Origin: an uncultured Oscillospiraceae bacterium
Lineage (GTDB): Bacteria > Bacillota > Clostridia > Oscillospirales > Oscillospiraceae
Length of the DNA: 56,124 nucleotides
Direction of reading: 5' to 3'
Assembly (NCBI GenBank): GCA_949948775.1
Contig: CATLHC010000006.1
Coordinates: forward strand, 1 to 56,124
The notes beneath the pieces were generated by a model that was not told the origin of the DNA, ran no database searches, and worked only from the letters and a program-made list of their open reading frames with translations. The position numbers and the translations under genes were made by a program. Within the stretch, counting starts at the first letter, position 1, and every line of letters begins with the position of its first letter. Shown one piece after another: positions 24,960 to 33,592 of the stretch.

Positions 24960-26191
24960 TATCCGGCACAGCGGTGCTGTTCAATCGAACGGGCGGTTTT
25001 CTCCAGCGCAGTCCCGGCGCACCCCTGGAGAAGCGACAGGCTGGCGTCACTCAAAGCAACCTCAGAGCGGCACCGCTCATAGTCCTCAGGGGTCATATGC
25101 CAAGGCTTCAACAGAGCGGGATAGCGGGCACACAGCTGTACCGCGATGGACAGGCCCTTTCCATCAAAATCGCCGGAGTAAAACAGCTTGGTCCCGCTGG
25201 CTGCCAGCAGATCCAGCAGGCGCAGCGCCGCCACCGAGGGCTGGCCGGAGGTGCAGATGAGAGGGGATGCAAACCGCTCGGCCCTGTCGCAAAGCTGGGC
25301 AAAAACCATCTCGTTTTCCACGATATAGACCCGCCCGGAGAGGCTGTGGGCACAGGTAAGGCCGGACAAGCTGGCCAGAGAGAGGGTACATAGTTCGTTT
25401 TTTCCCCGGAGCAGGCGATAGGCAGGATGCTCTCCGGTTTCCGTGTGGAGGACAAGCCCCACCTGGGTCACCAAGCTGGAGATGCTGTCGCAGAGAATGC
25501 CGTTCTCATAGTACAGCCGCTCCCGCTGCTCCGCGCTCCCTGGAAATTCCGCGCCGGACCGGAACGCCAGCAGATGCAGAAACAGCTTTCCAGACAAAGT
25601 CCCCTGATCCAGCGCGTGGGGATCTGAGGTGGCCTCAGCGCTGAGAACGGCCAGGCGGATCTTTTCATGTGTCCTTGCCTCCAAGCAATCTGAGGCCCGG
25701 CACGTTCGGGACAGGCTGGCCGATGCGTTGCTCGGATCTTTTGCGGCCTCCCGGCGGAGCAGGATATATGCCCCGCCCCGCTTTTCCTCCAGCGCCCTGA
25801 GCCATTGCGCACCGCTGTCGCCCCGCACAGTCTCCATCGCCTGACGGAGCATGGCGGATAGTGCGCCGTCCAGCGTCTCTTTTGTCTCCTTTCTGGTGTG
25901 GAGTTCTGTGCCGAAATACGCCTCCAGCACTTCCTTTAGGGTGACGCCGCGAAATGCTCCCGTTTGGAGTTCTTCTTCAAACTGGGCAGCCTGGAATCGA
26001 AGAGGCGGGGAAAAAGACCGGCCAAAAAAGCTTCTGGCCGCCCCGCACTCCTCCTCGGAGGTGTCGGGCAGGCAGATGGTACCCGCCGCCCGGCCATAGC
26101 GCTGGTATTTCTGCCGCAGCGCGGCCAAAATACGGTGGTATCCGGGATTGGAGCGGAAATAGTCCACACACGCCCGCACCTGTTCGCTCAT
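24908..26191 (-). CDS. jetD: Wadjet type II nuclease subunit JetD (TIGR02679-like)
   Basis: 427 residues. JetD is the Toprim-fold nuclease of the Wadjet anti-plasmid complex and cleaves DNA after loop extrusion by JetABC. The Toprim part is visible near the C-terminus: VYIVENEMVFAQL (Glu motif) and LFYSGDFDGKGLSIA (DxD motif). The N-terminus has the winged/arm region expected. Its ATG overlaps the jetC stop by 4 bases (ATGA), so translation is coupled. It is the last gene of the four-gene operon. Confidence 0.92.
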   Translation of the reverse strand: MSEQVRACVDYFRSNPGYHRILAALRQKYQRYGRAAGTICLPDTSEEECGAARSFFGRSFSPPLRFQAAQFEEELQTGAFRGVTLKEVLEAYFGTELHTRKETKETLDGALSAMLRQAMETVRGDSGAQWLRALEEKRGGAYILLRREAAKDPSNASASLSRTCRASDCLEARTHEKIRLAVLSAEATSDPHALDQGTLSGKLFLHLLAFRSGAEFPGSAEQRERLYYENGILCDSISSLVTQVGLVLHTETGEHPAYRLLRGKNELCTLSLASLSGLTCAHSLSGRVYIVENEMVFAQLCDRAERFASPLICTSGQPSVAALRLLDLLAASGTKLFYSGDFDGKGLSIAVQLCARYPALLKPWHMTPEDYERCRSEVALSDASLSLLQGCAGTALEKTARSIEQHRCAGYQELLIPQLEADLMETP

Positions 26192-29100
26192 AAGCCATCC
26201 TCCTTGAGCATCCTCTGTCTGCCGTTCCAGTAGTAATGCAGAATGGTGACCACCGGGGCGTTAGGCGGGTGGTGCATCTCGGCGATGTCCAGGTCGGGCA
26301 CGTTGGCATAGCAGCCCCACAGCACCTGGGAGTTGATAATGTAGTCAAAGTCCAAAATCCGCATCAGGTCAAACATCGCGCTGATGTTCTGATCGTCCAC
26401 GCCGGCGAACGCCTCGTCCAGCGCCAGCAGCATGGGACAGGACTCCCCGCCCTTTACGTACTGGGCCGAGACAGCGGCAAACAGGGGCACATACATAGCC
26501 ATCGCTTTTTCCCCGCCGCTGAACCGGTTAAAGGCCCGGTCGGTGAGCTCCTTTTTGCTGTCTTCCCCCCTCTGGTAATACAGATGGAACTCATACCAGT
26601 CACGATAGTCCAGCACAGAGCGGATCAGGTCGGCGTAATTCACCCCAATCCCTTGCTCAAGGGCACTCTCCCGGGCGCGCTTGACCTTGTTGCGGAAATG
26701 GCCGGAAACCTTTTGGCTGTCCTCCGGGGTGAGCAGCGCCCGATCTTTATTCAGTAACATGACCAGTTGGGCAGTGTCCAGCTCTCCGGCACCCTCCGCC
26801 TTTTTCTCTTTCCAGTCCAGGCTGAATTTCAATCCCATGGAGGTGGTGAGCGTCGCCATCAGGCCGGTCATGCTTCTGACCCACTGGCCGCTGGCTTCGA
26901 CGCGGGCGCGCAGAGTGTGGCTGATGGTTTCCGTCAGGATGTTTTCAAACAACTCCCGATCCCGGTCCTCCAAAAGCGCGCCGGTCGTATCAATATCGTT
27001 TTGCAGGGACTGGATAAACCCGTCCAGCGTCAGCTCCTTTCCGCCCTTTTTCAGCGTGATGGCGTAACGCTGCCGGAGCTGGTTGGGCTGGCTGGCGGCG
27101 TCAAAAATCATTTTGATCTCCGGGTGGTAGTTGGACAGGCTGCCCCTGTTTGCCTGATAACTCCTGGATACCGACTCCCCCATCTCCGCCGGGGTACGCC
27201 CCCTTGCGGAGGCCGGGATTTTGCTTACGGCCTGCCGGGCACGCTCCTCCAGCCCCAGGTTTTCGCCCAAGTCAGACAGCCCCAGGCTCCAGTCCTCTTG
27301 AAAATACCGCTCCATGTCCTGCTCGTGGATCATGGCCTCGGTCAGATCGTCCTTTCGCCGCGCCATCATCGCTGCGGAACTGTTGAGCTGTTCCTTCAAG
27401 CGGACACATTGCTTTTCCGCTTCCCGGTTCTCCCGGTTCTGAAGGTCGATCTCCCGCGCCAGCTCCGCCAGACGGCGGGCTCGGGCCTGGTTTTCAGGCC
27501 GGTTCAAAAAATCCCTCAGCTCCTGGACGCTGGCCCGTTTGACAGAAATCTCCCCTTGTATCCCCTGGTTTTCCTTTTTGCGGCTGTCCGCCAGGTCATA
27601 ATCCCGCTCGAGGTTATCCTGCTCGTCCCGCAAGGAACGGATCATGTAATCCAATTTCTGCCGGTGACGGTCCAAGGTATTCAGCGCATTCTGGTAATCG
27701 GCGGCGGCTCCCTGGGCCTCCTCATAGGCGGAAACGGTCCGCTCATAGGGAAGTCCCGCGCTCCCCTCAAGGACCTTTTGTTCCAATGCGGCCCAGCCTT
27801 TTTTGGCCTCCTGGGCGGCGGACGCCCTGCGCTCTTCCTCCTCCTCGGCCAGCTGGAGCGCCCTGCGGGCTTGCTCCAGCAATGCCAGCGCCTGGTCCAG
27901 CTCCTCCGCCGTGGGCATATGGGCGCGCTCCAACTCCAGCTGAGCCAGATATCCTTCACAGGCCTCCAGCTCCGCCTGAGCGGTTTGTACCTTTTCGGCC
28001 AGCCGCTCCATCTGCCCTTCCAACTCCTGGATCTGGCGCAGGCGGTTGGCCTTTCGGGCGGCGGCGCCGATAAAGCCCGCCGGAGCCTCAGGCCGGCTGT
28101 GGCCCTGAACCATGCCGCAGCGGAATCGCCCGTCGGGAAGCAGGGCGGTTTCCGCGGTCAGGTCGGATTGGGAGATCTCCCGCAGGCAGGCGGCCGCCTC
28201 TTCGGGGAAGCGGCCCGTGGCGTCCGGGAGCAGGCTGTCAATGGGATCGGCGGCGGCAGGCCCCGGGACGAGAAAGCGGTCCGGGTGTTCCGCCAGCAGC
28301 TCTCTGACCGCGGGCAGATGTTCCTGGGGCACCACCAGGGCGTCCAGCAGTCCGGCGTCCAGCAGCTGGGCCTCCAGCAGATCCCGGCGCTCCTGGGGCA
28401 GCTCGGGCGCAAAGTCCACCAGCTCATACAGAGGGGCGCAGGGCACCCCGGCCATCGCCAGATGGATACGGGTCTCCTGAATTTGCGCACCCCGCGGAGG
28501 TTCTGGCTCGGGTCGGTCCTTGATCTGATTCAATTGGCGTTCCAGCTCCCTCCGCTCTGCCTGTAAAGCAGACAGGGCGCTGTCTGTCCGGAATTTTTGC
28601 TCCAAAAGGGCCGACTGCCGGACTCGGAAACACGCGTCCATCTGATCCCGGAGAGGGCTCCAATCCGCCGGAACACGGTACGTGGTGAGGGCGCGCCGGA
28701 CATCCTGCCAAATATCCTGGGGGACAGCCATCTGACGGTTTTCCTCTCGCCAAGCGGTAAACCCCTCCAGCAGCTTATCCCGCTCCTCCCGCTCCTGAGC
28801 CTGGGCGTCGCCGAGAACGATCTTGGCCTCCCGCACATGGCCGGCGGCCTCATCCAGAACTTGACAGGCTTTGTCGTAGACACCCCGGGCCTCCTCCGCC
28901 CGCCTTAAAACGTCCAGCACCTCTTTGATTTGGCGATTTCTCTGTCGGAGGGCGGACTGAACGGGCTGGCAGTCAGCCTGCGGCCGCTCCGCCTGAATGT
29001 CGTGGACATACTGCTGATGCTCCTGTCCCAGCTCCAAAAGCTCATTCTGCTCGCTCAGTTCCCGCAGGGACCGGCGCACCGCGGCGCGGGCATCCTCGCT

Positions 29101-30234
29101 GTCCCGCGTCAGGTCCCGCCGCCGGACCTCCCGTCTGGCGATCCCATCCTCCAGGCTGTGCAGCTGTTCCTCTCCTCGGGACAGCTGCTCCTCCAAACGG
29201 GCACACTCCCCCTCCGCCTGTTGGAGACGGGACTGTTTGGCGGACAGGTCGTCCTCGCCCATGGCCAGGCGCTGGGCTTCCGCCCGCTTCAAGGCAACGC
29301 CCGACTGTTCCTGCCGTTCGCTTTGCTCCCTGAGCTGCCGCTCCAGGTCCCGCTGACGATCTGTCTCGTCCTGGACCTGCTTTTGCAGACTCTGTGTTTT
29401 GCTCCGGGCCTCCAAATATGCCTGTCCTTTGGAGCCCAGGATGTATTGGTTATACCGGTTGTACTCGTTGTGGATGACCTTGGCGTCCTGGATGGCTCTT
29501 CGGTATCCATGCAGGGTGTCCTCCAGTTGATCCATCTGCTCCATGGTGCTGACCATGGCGGACAGGTCGTCATCTGTCAGCACTTGCAGGGAGTCGTTCA
29601 GAATGCTCTTCACCAGGGAGGGGCGGAAATCCTTGGACAGCTTGGGTCTGCGCACCTGGATCAACAGCTGGATCAGCTGGTCATATTGCCGGATGTCCCG
29701 AAAGCCGAAAATCTGGTCGTTGACCATCTCTTTGTATTTGGTTGTGCTCTCTGCCCAGCAGTCCTGATTCCCGATGAGGTTTCGCAGCTTCTGCTTGCTG
29801 AGGGGCAGGTTTTGCCCGCCCACCTTTTCATGCAGCCGCAGGCCGTCCGGCCCCACCCGGCGCCCGTCCCGCAGGCAAAAGCCCCAGAAGTCGATTCCCT
29901 TTCCCCGCTGGGCCCTCATTCCCACGCCTATGGTTCGGTATTCCTCCGTGCCGGGCTTGCGAAATTCCAGATACAAATAGCCGGTGGATTCCTCCCGCTC
30001 CCCGTCGCCCAGAAGGTAAAATTCCATTTTGCGGTCCCGGGTGCCAAATGGGTCCAGCCGCTCCGGGCTGCGATTTCCGTCCAGTATAAAGGGGATAAAG
30101 CTCTGGGTGGTGATGGATTTCCCCGCGGCATTGTTGCCCCGCAGGAGGATGTGCCCATTGCTCAACAAAAATTCCTCCTGGTCATACAGCCAGAAATTGA
30201 GGAATCCCAGTTTATTCATCTTCCAGCGGCTCAT
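26188..30234 (-). CDS. jetC: Wadjet type II SMC-like ATPase JetC (TIGR02680-like)
   Basis: 1348 residues. JetC is the MukB/SMC-like motor. The Walker A is GNNAAGKS (33-40); long coiled coils occupy roughly residues 260-560 and 700-1000; the ABC signature FSGGEKAM starts near residue 1238 and Walker B is LLALDEAFAGVD. Length agrees with the family. It overlaps jetB by 23 bases. ATG 30234 is used; an in-frame ATG at 30219 is possible. It should act on DNA with JetA, JetB and JetD. Confidence 0.95.
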   Translation of the reverse strand: MSRWKMNKLGFLNFWLYDQEEFLLSNGHILLRGNNAAGKSITTQSFIPFILDGNRSPERLDPFGTRDRKMEFYLLGDGEREESTGYLYLEFRKPGTEEYRTIGVGMRAQRGKGIDFWGFCLRDGRRVGPDGLRLHEKVGGQNLPLSKQKLRNLIGNQDCWAESTTKYKEMVNDQIFGFRDIRQYDQLIQLLIQVRRPKLSKDFRPSLVKSILNDSLQVLTDDDLSAMVSTMEQMDQLEDTLHGYRRAIQDAKVIHNEYNRYNQYILGSKGQAYLEARSKTQSLQKQVQDETDRQRDLERQLREQSERQEQSGVALKRAEAQRLAMGEDDLSAKQSRLQQAEGECARLEEQLSRGEEQLHSLEDGIARREVRRRDLTRDSEDARAAVRRSLRELSEQNELLELGQEHQQYVHDIQAERPQADCQPVQSALRQRNRQIKEVLDVLRRAEEARGVYDKACQVLDEAAGHVREAKIVLGDAQAQEREERDKLLEGFTAWREENRQMAVPQDIWQDVRRALTTYRVPADWSPLRDQMDACFRVRQSALLEQKFRTDSALSALQAERRELERQLNQIKDRPEPEPPRGAQIQETRIHLAMAGVPCAPLYELVDFAPELPQERRDLLEAQLLDAGLLDALVVPQEHLPAVRELLAEHPDRFLVPGPAAADPIDSLLPDATGRFPEEAAACLREISQSDLTAETALLPDGRFRCGMVQGHSRPEAPAGFIGAAARKANRLRQIQELEGQMERLAEKVQTAQAELEACEGYLAQLELERAHMPTAEELDQALALLEQARRALQLAEEEEERRASAAQEAKKGWAALEQKVLEGSAGLPYERTVSAYEEAQGAAADYQNALNTLDRHRQKLDYMIRSLRDEQDNLERDYDLADSRKKENQGIQGEISVKRASVQELRDFLNRPENQARARRLAELAREIDLQNRENREAEKQCVRLKEQLNSSAAMMARRKDDLTEAMIHEQDMERYFQEDWSLGLSDLGENLGLEERARQAVSKIPASARGRTPAEMGESVSRSYQANRGSLSNYHPEIKMIFDAASQPNQLRQRYAITLKKGGKELTLDGFIQSLQNDIDTTGALLEDRDRELFENILTETISHTLRARVEASGQWVRSMTGLMATLTTSMGLKFSLDWKEKKAEGAGELDTAQLVMLLNKDRALLTPEDSQKVSGHFRNKVKRARESALEQGIGVNYADLIRSVLDYRDWYEFHLYYQRGEDSKKELTDRAFNRFSGGEKAMAMYVPLFAAVSAQYVKGGESCPMLLALDEAFAGVDDQNISAMFDLMRILDFDYIINSQVLWGCYANVPDLDIAEMHHPPNAPVVTILHYYWNGRQRMLKEDGL

Positions 30235-31369
30235 CTTCCTCCCCCTCGCTCAATTCATTGTGAAAAGAGGCGGGATAATGCCCCACCAGCTTCCCCACGG
30301 CAGGAGCAAGCAGAATATCGCCCTCCAGTTTTTCCAGCAGCATCCACTCCGCCATATAGTCCGTCAGCTCCTGGACCACCCGCTCCAAAGACATGGCCCG
30401 TATCTGGGAACCCCAGCCGTTTCCCCACCGGGCACGGCACCGCTCCACCTCATGCCGGAATTCCCAACCGGACAGCAGCACCGTATCATCCTCCCGGCGA
30501 AGATACCGCCCCTGTACGATTTCCTCCCGGAGCTGGGCGCACAGCAGCAGCGCCGCATCGGACAACGCCCGCGTGCCGGGATAGACAGCTCCGCAGCGAT
30601 CCCCTTCGGACAGGAGGAAAAACGCCCCGTTTTTATGGACCTGGAGCTCACCGTCCAGGGCTTTGTCCAGGCTGGCATTGATTGCCTTGCGCTGATTCTT
30701 GATGTAGTCATAGTCGCTTCGGCTTTCGTCGGAGCAATACAATCCGGGGGTCAGCGCCAGCTGCCGGTAGACTCGGTGGCGGCGGCTCTCCGTCTCCTCG
30801 CCCGCCCAGGCGAACGCCTCAAAGTCCTCGATGGACCGGCATTCCATGATGTCCCGGCCAAAGTGAACCGGAAAATGGCGGGACAGGCCGGTGTTCTCAT
30901 AGAGCACCTCCTGATCCCGATTCCCGCCAAAGCCCGCGCTGTCTCCGTCATAGACCAACACCAGGCCGGTCTCCTGGGCGTATTGGAGCACCCGCACCAG
31001 CGACTTGCGGTGGAGAAACTGGGTCCAGTCCACCGGCCTGACCTCCGCCAAAAAAGTCTCCACCGCCCGGGTCAGGGAGGAGAGCAGGAACGGAGCGCCA
31101 TCATCCAGATCTGCCAGAAAGAGCAAAACAGCACACAGCAAGCAGTAATCCATGGGGGTTTGAAAGGATTGAATGCCCATCCAGGGCAGGGCCCGGGGCG
31201 GGACCTTTTCCAGTTTGACGATGGCCTCGTTGACAATCAGGTTCCAGCCCAGCTGCTCATTGATCAGCCTGCGGTATTCCGGCAGAATGCGTTTCAATGT
31301 AAAGTAAAGCTCCTTATTTCCCGCCCGGGTGACCCAAAAACGGTCCAGCAGTGCGCGAAACTCATCCAT
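30212..31369 (-). CDS. jetB: Wadjet type II subunit JetB (TIGR02678-like)
   Basis: 385 residues. The family is the kite-type partner of the SMC-like motor. Recognisable features are the N-terminal FRALLDRFWVTRAGNKELYF, the block QFLHRKSLVRVLQYAQETGL and the RHFPVHFGRDIMEC region. ATG 31369 (MDEFRALLDR) follows GGAGG by about 6 bases; an in-frame start at 31384 is also possible. It overlaps the end of jetA, and jetC overlaps its 3' end. Confidence 0.9.
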   Translation of the reverse strand: MDEFRALLDRFWVTRAGNKELYFTLKRILPEYRRLINEQLGWNLIVNEAIVKLEKVPPRALPWMGIQSFQTPMDYCLLCAVLLFLADLDDGAPFLLSSLTRAVETFLAEVRPVDWTQFLHRKSLVRVLQYAQETGLVLVYDGDSAGFGGNRDQEVLYENTGLSRHFPVHFGRDIMECRSIEDFEAFAWAGEETESRRHRVYRQLALTPGLYCSDESRSDYDYIKNQRKAINASLDKALDGELQVHKNGAFFLLSEGDRCGAVYPGTRALSDAALLLCAQLREEIVQGRYLRREDDTVLLSGWEFRHEVERCRARWGNGWGSQIRAMSLERVVQELTDYMAEWMLLEKLEGDILLAPAVGKLVGHYPASFHNELSEGEEDEPLEDE

Positions 31370-32849
31370 GGCCGGCCTCCTCAAACAGCAGCGCGCAGCT
31401 TGGCATGGTCAGGGTGCCGTCGGTGCAGACCAGAGTACAGGTCTGACCGGCCCGTTTTTTCAGGGTGTAACGCTGGCCGTACTGGGTCTGGCCCCATCCA
31501 TCGGGGCTGAGGTTGGCGGCGGCCACCCAGGATAGGAACACCGTGCGCACAGCGGGCGAGACGGGACGTTCCAACGCGGCCAAGTCCAGCGTCCCGTCCT
31601 GGATATAGCTCAAAACTTCCTGGCGGAGGGCTTGCTCCTCCTCCAGGATTTTCTGCCGCTGGGCCGCCTTCTCGGCGCTTTTGTCCGGGAAGCCGGACCG
31701 ATCCAGCCGGGGCTTGTAAGTCCGTGTCCTGGGTTGGAGGGGATACTCGAAGGGCGGCTCCTCATAGGTGCTCAAATCGACCCGCTCGCTCTCCCGGATG
31801 GCGAAAAAAGTGAAGTGCCGCACCTGCTGGACGCCGAACACCAAAGCGGACAGCCGGTGGGCCTCATCAACAGACTGGAAGCCGGCAAACAGCGTGAGCA
31901 GATGGTTCAGCTCCGCTTTATTGCTCACCCCCATGTTCTCCATTTGCACCAACAGGGCGGCGTTCTGCACCGTTCTGCGGATCACCTCGTTGGTGACGTT
32001 CAGCACCTGCCGGGCGGTGGATTCGCTGCCGATAAACCAGTCGGACAAAGACTGCCAAACGCCCAGGTTCCGGGCTCGCAGCTCGGCTTCCCAGTTGGGG
32101 GACTGCTCAGACTGGGGCCGGGGGATCTCCAGCTCGCTGCGCTGGACCAGGTCCAAAATATGTTCTGTCTGTTCCGGAGTGAAGCGTTCCAGCTGCGCGT
32201 CAATTTGAGCGGCGCTGCGCTGAAGATCCTGGACAAACTCTTCCAGATAGCGGATCAGGTGCTGTTTGTAGAGGATGAAATCCACCGATTTCATCTGCAT
32301 CTCCATCCCAGGCCCATAGAACTCCCGGAGATAGTCCTGGTGATTTTTGCTCAGGCGCTGGAAATCCTCCTGCAAATCCTGCCACCAGGCATGGACCTCC
32401 CGAAGGGGCAGCTCATCCAGCCGCTCCGCTTTGCGCAGGTCCTCCCGGATGCGTCGGAAGGGGCTGATAGAAAGGCCGGAGACCCGGGCGGACAGGTTCT
32501 CCAGCGTGATTGTCATCCGCTCAATCTCAATGGCCGGCTGGGACATCATGTATTGGAACTGACGGTTTTTAAATTCGGCGATGGTGCGGGGCTTGCGCGG
32601 GTCCTGGATCGGGGTAAGGTTTTTCCAGCTGACCAGTTGCTGCAAATCTAAGGTCAGCCTCTCCGGGGTGTAGTCGGCGAACCCTGCCTGCTGCTGAAGC
32701 AGGGACAGTACGGTGTCCCGGTCCATTTGATAGTGCATTTTCTGGTGTTCCAAGTAAAAAATGCGCATGATGGGCCGATAGATTGTATAGTTGTCCACTG
32801 AGAGATATCTGGTCTCCGGGATGCTTTCCAAAAGGTCGGCTTGAAACAT
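31362..32849 (-). CDS. jetA: Wadjet type II kleisin-like subunit JetA (TIGR02677-like)
   Basis: 495 residues. JetA is the MukF-like kleisin that links the SMC heads. The N-terminal winged-helix part (YLSVDNYTIYRPIMRIFYLE, then LDLQQLVSWKNLTPIQDPRKP) and the helical middle with QFQYMMSQPAIEIERM are characteristic of TIGR02677. GGACGGAGG lies 5 bases before the ATG. It is the first gene of the operon and has its own promoter 33 bases upstream. Confidence 0.92.
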   Translation of the reverse strand: MFQADLLESIPETRYLSVDNYTIYRPIMRIFYLEHQKMHYQMDRDTVLSLLQQQAGFADYTPERLTLDLQQLVSWKNLTPIQDPRKPRTIAEFKNRQFQYMMSQPAIEIERMTITLENLSARVSGLSISPFRRIREDLRKAERLDELPLREVHAWWQDLQEDFQRLSKNHQDYLREFYGPGMEMQMKSVDFILYKQHLIRYLEEFVQDLQRSAAQIDAQLERFTPEQTEHILDLVQRSELEIPRPQSEQSPNWEAELRARNLGVWQSLSDWFIGSESTARQVLNVTNEVIRRTVQNAALLVQMENMGVSNKAELNHLLTLFAGFQSVDEAHRLSALVFGVQQVRHFTFFAIRESERVDLSTYEEPPFEYPLQPRTRTYKPRLDRSGFPDKSAEKAAQRQKILEEEQALRQEVLSYIQDGTLDLAALERPVSPAVRTVFLSWVAAANLSPDGWGQTQYGQRYTLKKRAGQTCTLVCTDGTLTMPSCALLFEEAGHG

Positions 32850-32881
32850 AATCCTCCGTCCTTTCAGTTAACGTATCGTAA

Positions 32882-32910
32882 ATTATACCATGTTTAGACA
32901 AAAATTACAA
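32882..32910 (-). promoter_or_regulatory. promoter of the jetABCD operon
   Basis: Minus-strand -35 TTGTAA (32905-32910), 17-base spacer, -10 TATAAT (32882-32887). Confidence 0.75.
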
Positions 32911-33046
32911 TATTATTGAACCAAAAGAGTTTCATCAATAGTATCAGATATGGGCAGGCGCACTTGAGCGCGGATCGCCAGCAGAGCCAGTATGTTTTGG
33001 ATCTGCTGAAACGCTCCTTACTTGTTAGAGAAGGTATATATTTTGG

Positions 33047-33075
33047 TTGTTTTTTCAAGTATTACCTGCTATACT
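33047..33075 (+). promoter_or_regulatory. promoter of the HEPN-ATPase pair
   Basis: -35 TTGTTT (33047-33052), 17-base spacer, -10 TATACT (33070-33075), about 46 bases before the HEPN gene. The stretch 32950-33045 between the two divergent promoters has a short open frame (around SQYVLDLLKRSLLVREGIYF) that may be a gene remnant, but it has no recognisable start. Confidence 0.6.
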
Positions 33076-33121
33076 AAAACAAAGATTTCAATCATGGGAA
33101 TAAAGATAGAGGTGAATTTCT

Positions 33122-33592
33122 GTGCCGCTCATGAATGATCCGGATTTTCTGGCGACCTTGGAGCGTATGTATAAAGATGCCAAGTTGTTATTTGAAAAGA
33201 AAGAATACTATAATTGCTGCTATTTAAGCGGGTATGTCCTGGAATGTGCCTTGAAATATATGCTTTGCACATTTGGGCTAAAAGGCGATGGAACACGGTA
33301 TACTATAAGTGACGTGAAACAGTTTACACATGGAATCCAGAAGTTAAATCTTGAACTTGAACAATGTATTTCGGCCGGCATAGGAGTTCCAGCCCGATAT
33401 CAGTTTATGCCGGAAAATATGTGTCCATATATTTATGCTGGCGCAAACGGTTATCCTTATTGGAATCCGAAATATCGGTATGGAGAGCATCCAATGTGGG
33501 GGACGGAAGATTGGAGCAGACATTACATAAATGAGCTTGATGCCATTTTTGGATTTATTTCATCTGTTGTATTAGGGGAGGAGGGTTCATAA
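33122..33592 (+). CDS. HEPN-domain-like protein
   Basis: 156 residues. The helix pair MYKDAKLLFEKKEYYNCCYL and SGYVLECALKYMLCTFGLK matches the HEPN pattern (A-x-x-Y-x-S-G-x-x-L-E-C-x-L-K). HEPN proteins are often RNases or nucleotidyltransferase targets in toxin-antitoxin and defence loci. The usual catalytic R-x4-6-H motif is not evident, so it may be non-catalytic. GTG 33122 follows AGAGGTG at 7 bases; ATG 33131 is an alternative. One base separates it from the ATPase gene. It is AT-rich relative to the backbone. Confidence 0.65.
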   Translation: MPLMNDPDFLATLERMYKDAKLLFEKKEYYNCCYLSGYVLECALKYMLCTFGLKGDGTRYTISDVKQFTHGIQKLNLELEQCISAGIGVPARYQFMPENMCPYIYAGANGYPYWNPKYRYGEHPMWGTEDWSRHYINELDAIFGFISSVVLGEEGS

